Shown here piece by piece: positions 13,773 to 14,317 of a stretch of 14,317 nt of DNA (position 1 is its first letter; each line of letters begins with the position of its first letter). The stretch spans positions 1 to 14,317 of the forward strand of contig PLSY01000429.1 of the NCBI GenBank assembly GCA_003164275.1, given 5' to 3'. The notes below the pieces were generated by a model. It was given only the letters and a program-made list of their open reading frames with translations, did no database searches and was not told the DNA's origin. This DNA is from Acidimicrobiaceae bacterium. GTDB lineage: Bacteria > Actinomycetota > Acidimicrobiia > Acidimicrobiales > RAAP-2. The translations under genes were made by a program, and so were the position numbers.

Positions 13773-13787
13773 GTACAAACAGTACAT
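13771..13787. promoter_or_regulatory. Dyad ATGTAC-AAACA-GTACAT at antitoxin start codon
   Basis: Six-base arms with a five-base centre form a perfect inverted repeat that includes two bases of the Phd start codon (13772-13770). On the minus strand TACTGT lies exactly six bases before the ATG, so a leaderless transcript is possible, and no Shine-Dalgarno sequence is visible. A further TGTACA lies at 13801-13806. The dyad is the likely autoregulatory operator of this TA locus. Confidence 0.5.
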
Positions 13788-13847
13788 CTAGGATAAGATC
13801 TGTACAACAGCGGGCGAACGTGACGTCTGAGAGCGAGTCCCGGACTT

Positions 13848-13874
13848 AGTATCAGTTAGGCCCTAACTGATACT
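13848..13874. promoter_or_regulatory. Perfect 27-bp palindrome upstream of pirin gene
   Basis: The arms AGTATCAGTTAGG (13848-13860) and CCTAACTGATACT (13862-13874) are perfect reverse complements around a single C. The site lies 43 bp before the pirin ATG and about 75 bp from the divergent antitoxin start. GATACT at its right end could serve as a -10 element, so a bound dimer would control the pirin promoter. No matching regulator gene is present in the window. Confidence 0.65.
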
Positions 13875-13916
13875 TACAAAGGCATCAGGAAGCGCCAAGG
13901 CTGAGGAGCCGCCAAA

Positions 13917-14317
13917 ATGGACGATCCCGTCATTCGCACGCTGTCGCTCGGGTTTCCGTGGGTGACCCAAGATCCCTTTCTATTCTGCGTGCATCACGTG
14001 GACCACTATCCCGCCGCTAACGAGCACATGGGGCCGGTCGCCTCTCTCGAGGCCCGAGATATCGGCATGGACTTCTCCGGAGCAGACGGTTGGAGCATGT
14101 ACCACGGCAGCCTCGTCCCCGGGTTCCCGCAGCATCCTCACCGAGGGTTCGAGACAGTGACATTCATGAGACAGGGGACGATCGACCACTCGGACTCGCT
14201 CGGAGCCACGGCACGTTTCGGACGTGGCGACGCCCAATGGCTGACGGCCGGCCATGGCATTGTCCACTGCGAGATGATGCCTCTCCTGGACCGCGCATTG
14301 ACTCATCTAAAACCTCC
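13917..14317 (+). CDS. Pirin-family protein (3' end outside window)
   Basis: This is the N-terminal 133 residues of a pirin, a bicupin metal protein; bacterial members include quercetin 2,3-dioxygenase-like enzymes and regulators of central metabolism. The metal-binding residues of the N-terminal cupin are visible: '[11 protein letters not shown]' gives H73 and H75, and '[13 protein letters not shown]' gives H117 and E119 (the common HSE is HCE here). An earlier '[13 protein letters not shown]' is the usual pirin start region. The ATG at 13917 is preceded by a weak GAGGAG about nine bases upstream. The residues after 'PLLDR' (ALTHLKP) do not resemble the 'LELFQIW' region normally expected there, but only a few codons remain before the edge. 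It is divergent from the broken TA locus and probably controlled by the 27-bp palindrome. Confidence 0.85.
   Translation, partial: MDDPVIRTLSLGFPWVTQDPFLFCVHHVDHYPAANEHMGPVASLEARDIGMDFSGADGWSMYHGSLVPGFPQHPHRGFETVTFMRQGTIDHSDSLGATARFGRGDAQWLTAGHGIVHCEMMPLLDRALTHLKP

Noticed and set aside
13980..14306. Minus-strand open frame opposite the pirin gene
   Set aside because: The plus-strand frame contains the pirin metal ligands; the antisense frame has no recognisable features.

Overview
The window is high-GC DNA with coding style, start-codon use (GTG, TTG and leaderless-looking ATG starts) and protein families typical of Actinomycetota. An F420-type luciferase-like oxidoreductase, an actinobacterial-style SF2 helicase and a secreted protein with 42-residue 'YWLVASDGGIFSFG' repeats point towards Acidimicrobiia or a relative. 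That placement is inference from the protein families only. No rRNA, convincing tRNA, insertion sequence or CRISPR array is visible.

Layout, left to right. (1) Positions 1-1241 hold a tightly packed + strand mini-operon: the tail of an unknown gene, an SRPBCC/AHSA1-like protein, an uncharacterised 134-aa protein and a dimeric alpha-beta-barrel protein. (2) A convergent minus-strand SF2 helicase occupies 1249-2886. (3) At 3066-4073 lies an apparent type II toxin-antitoxin pair, an XRE-family antitoxin overlapping an AbiEii-like nucleotidyltransferase by ATGA. Two stacked dyads precede it, and the larger one runs into the antitoxin start codon. (4) Positions 4224-4469 encode a possible small coiled-coil protein. 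(5) Positions 4571-6391 encode a secreted GH43-like protein with six C-terminal repeats.

(6) The centre, 6719-13066, looks like one metabolic island. A minus-strand pair (acyl-CoA ligase; APH-type kinase with a DUF6285-like tail) diverges from a plus-strand pair (lipocalin-like DUF7064/7065-type protein; LLM-class oxidoreductase), and a TetR regulator follows. The 0.6-kb divergent intergenic region carries two related TCGGACGG dyads and a leader that can fold into hairpins. The content suggests catabolism or modification of a lipid-like or hydroxy-acid substrate; the substrate is unknown.

(7) Positions 13248-13787 hold a second toxin-antitoxin locus. Its RelE/ParE-type toxin looks intact, but its Phd/YefM antitoxin is split by a one-base frameshift. 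Its start region again carries a dyad overlapping the start codon. (8) A perfect 13+1+13 bp palindrome sits in front of a pirin-family gene that runs off the right edge.

The observations most worth following are the start-codon-overlapping operators of the two TA loci, the frameshifted antitoxin beside an intact toxin, the ligase/kinase/LLM island and the long palindrome before the pirin gene.
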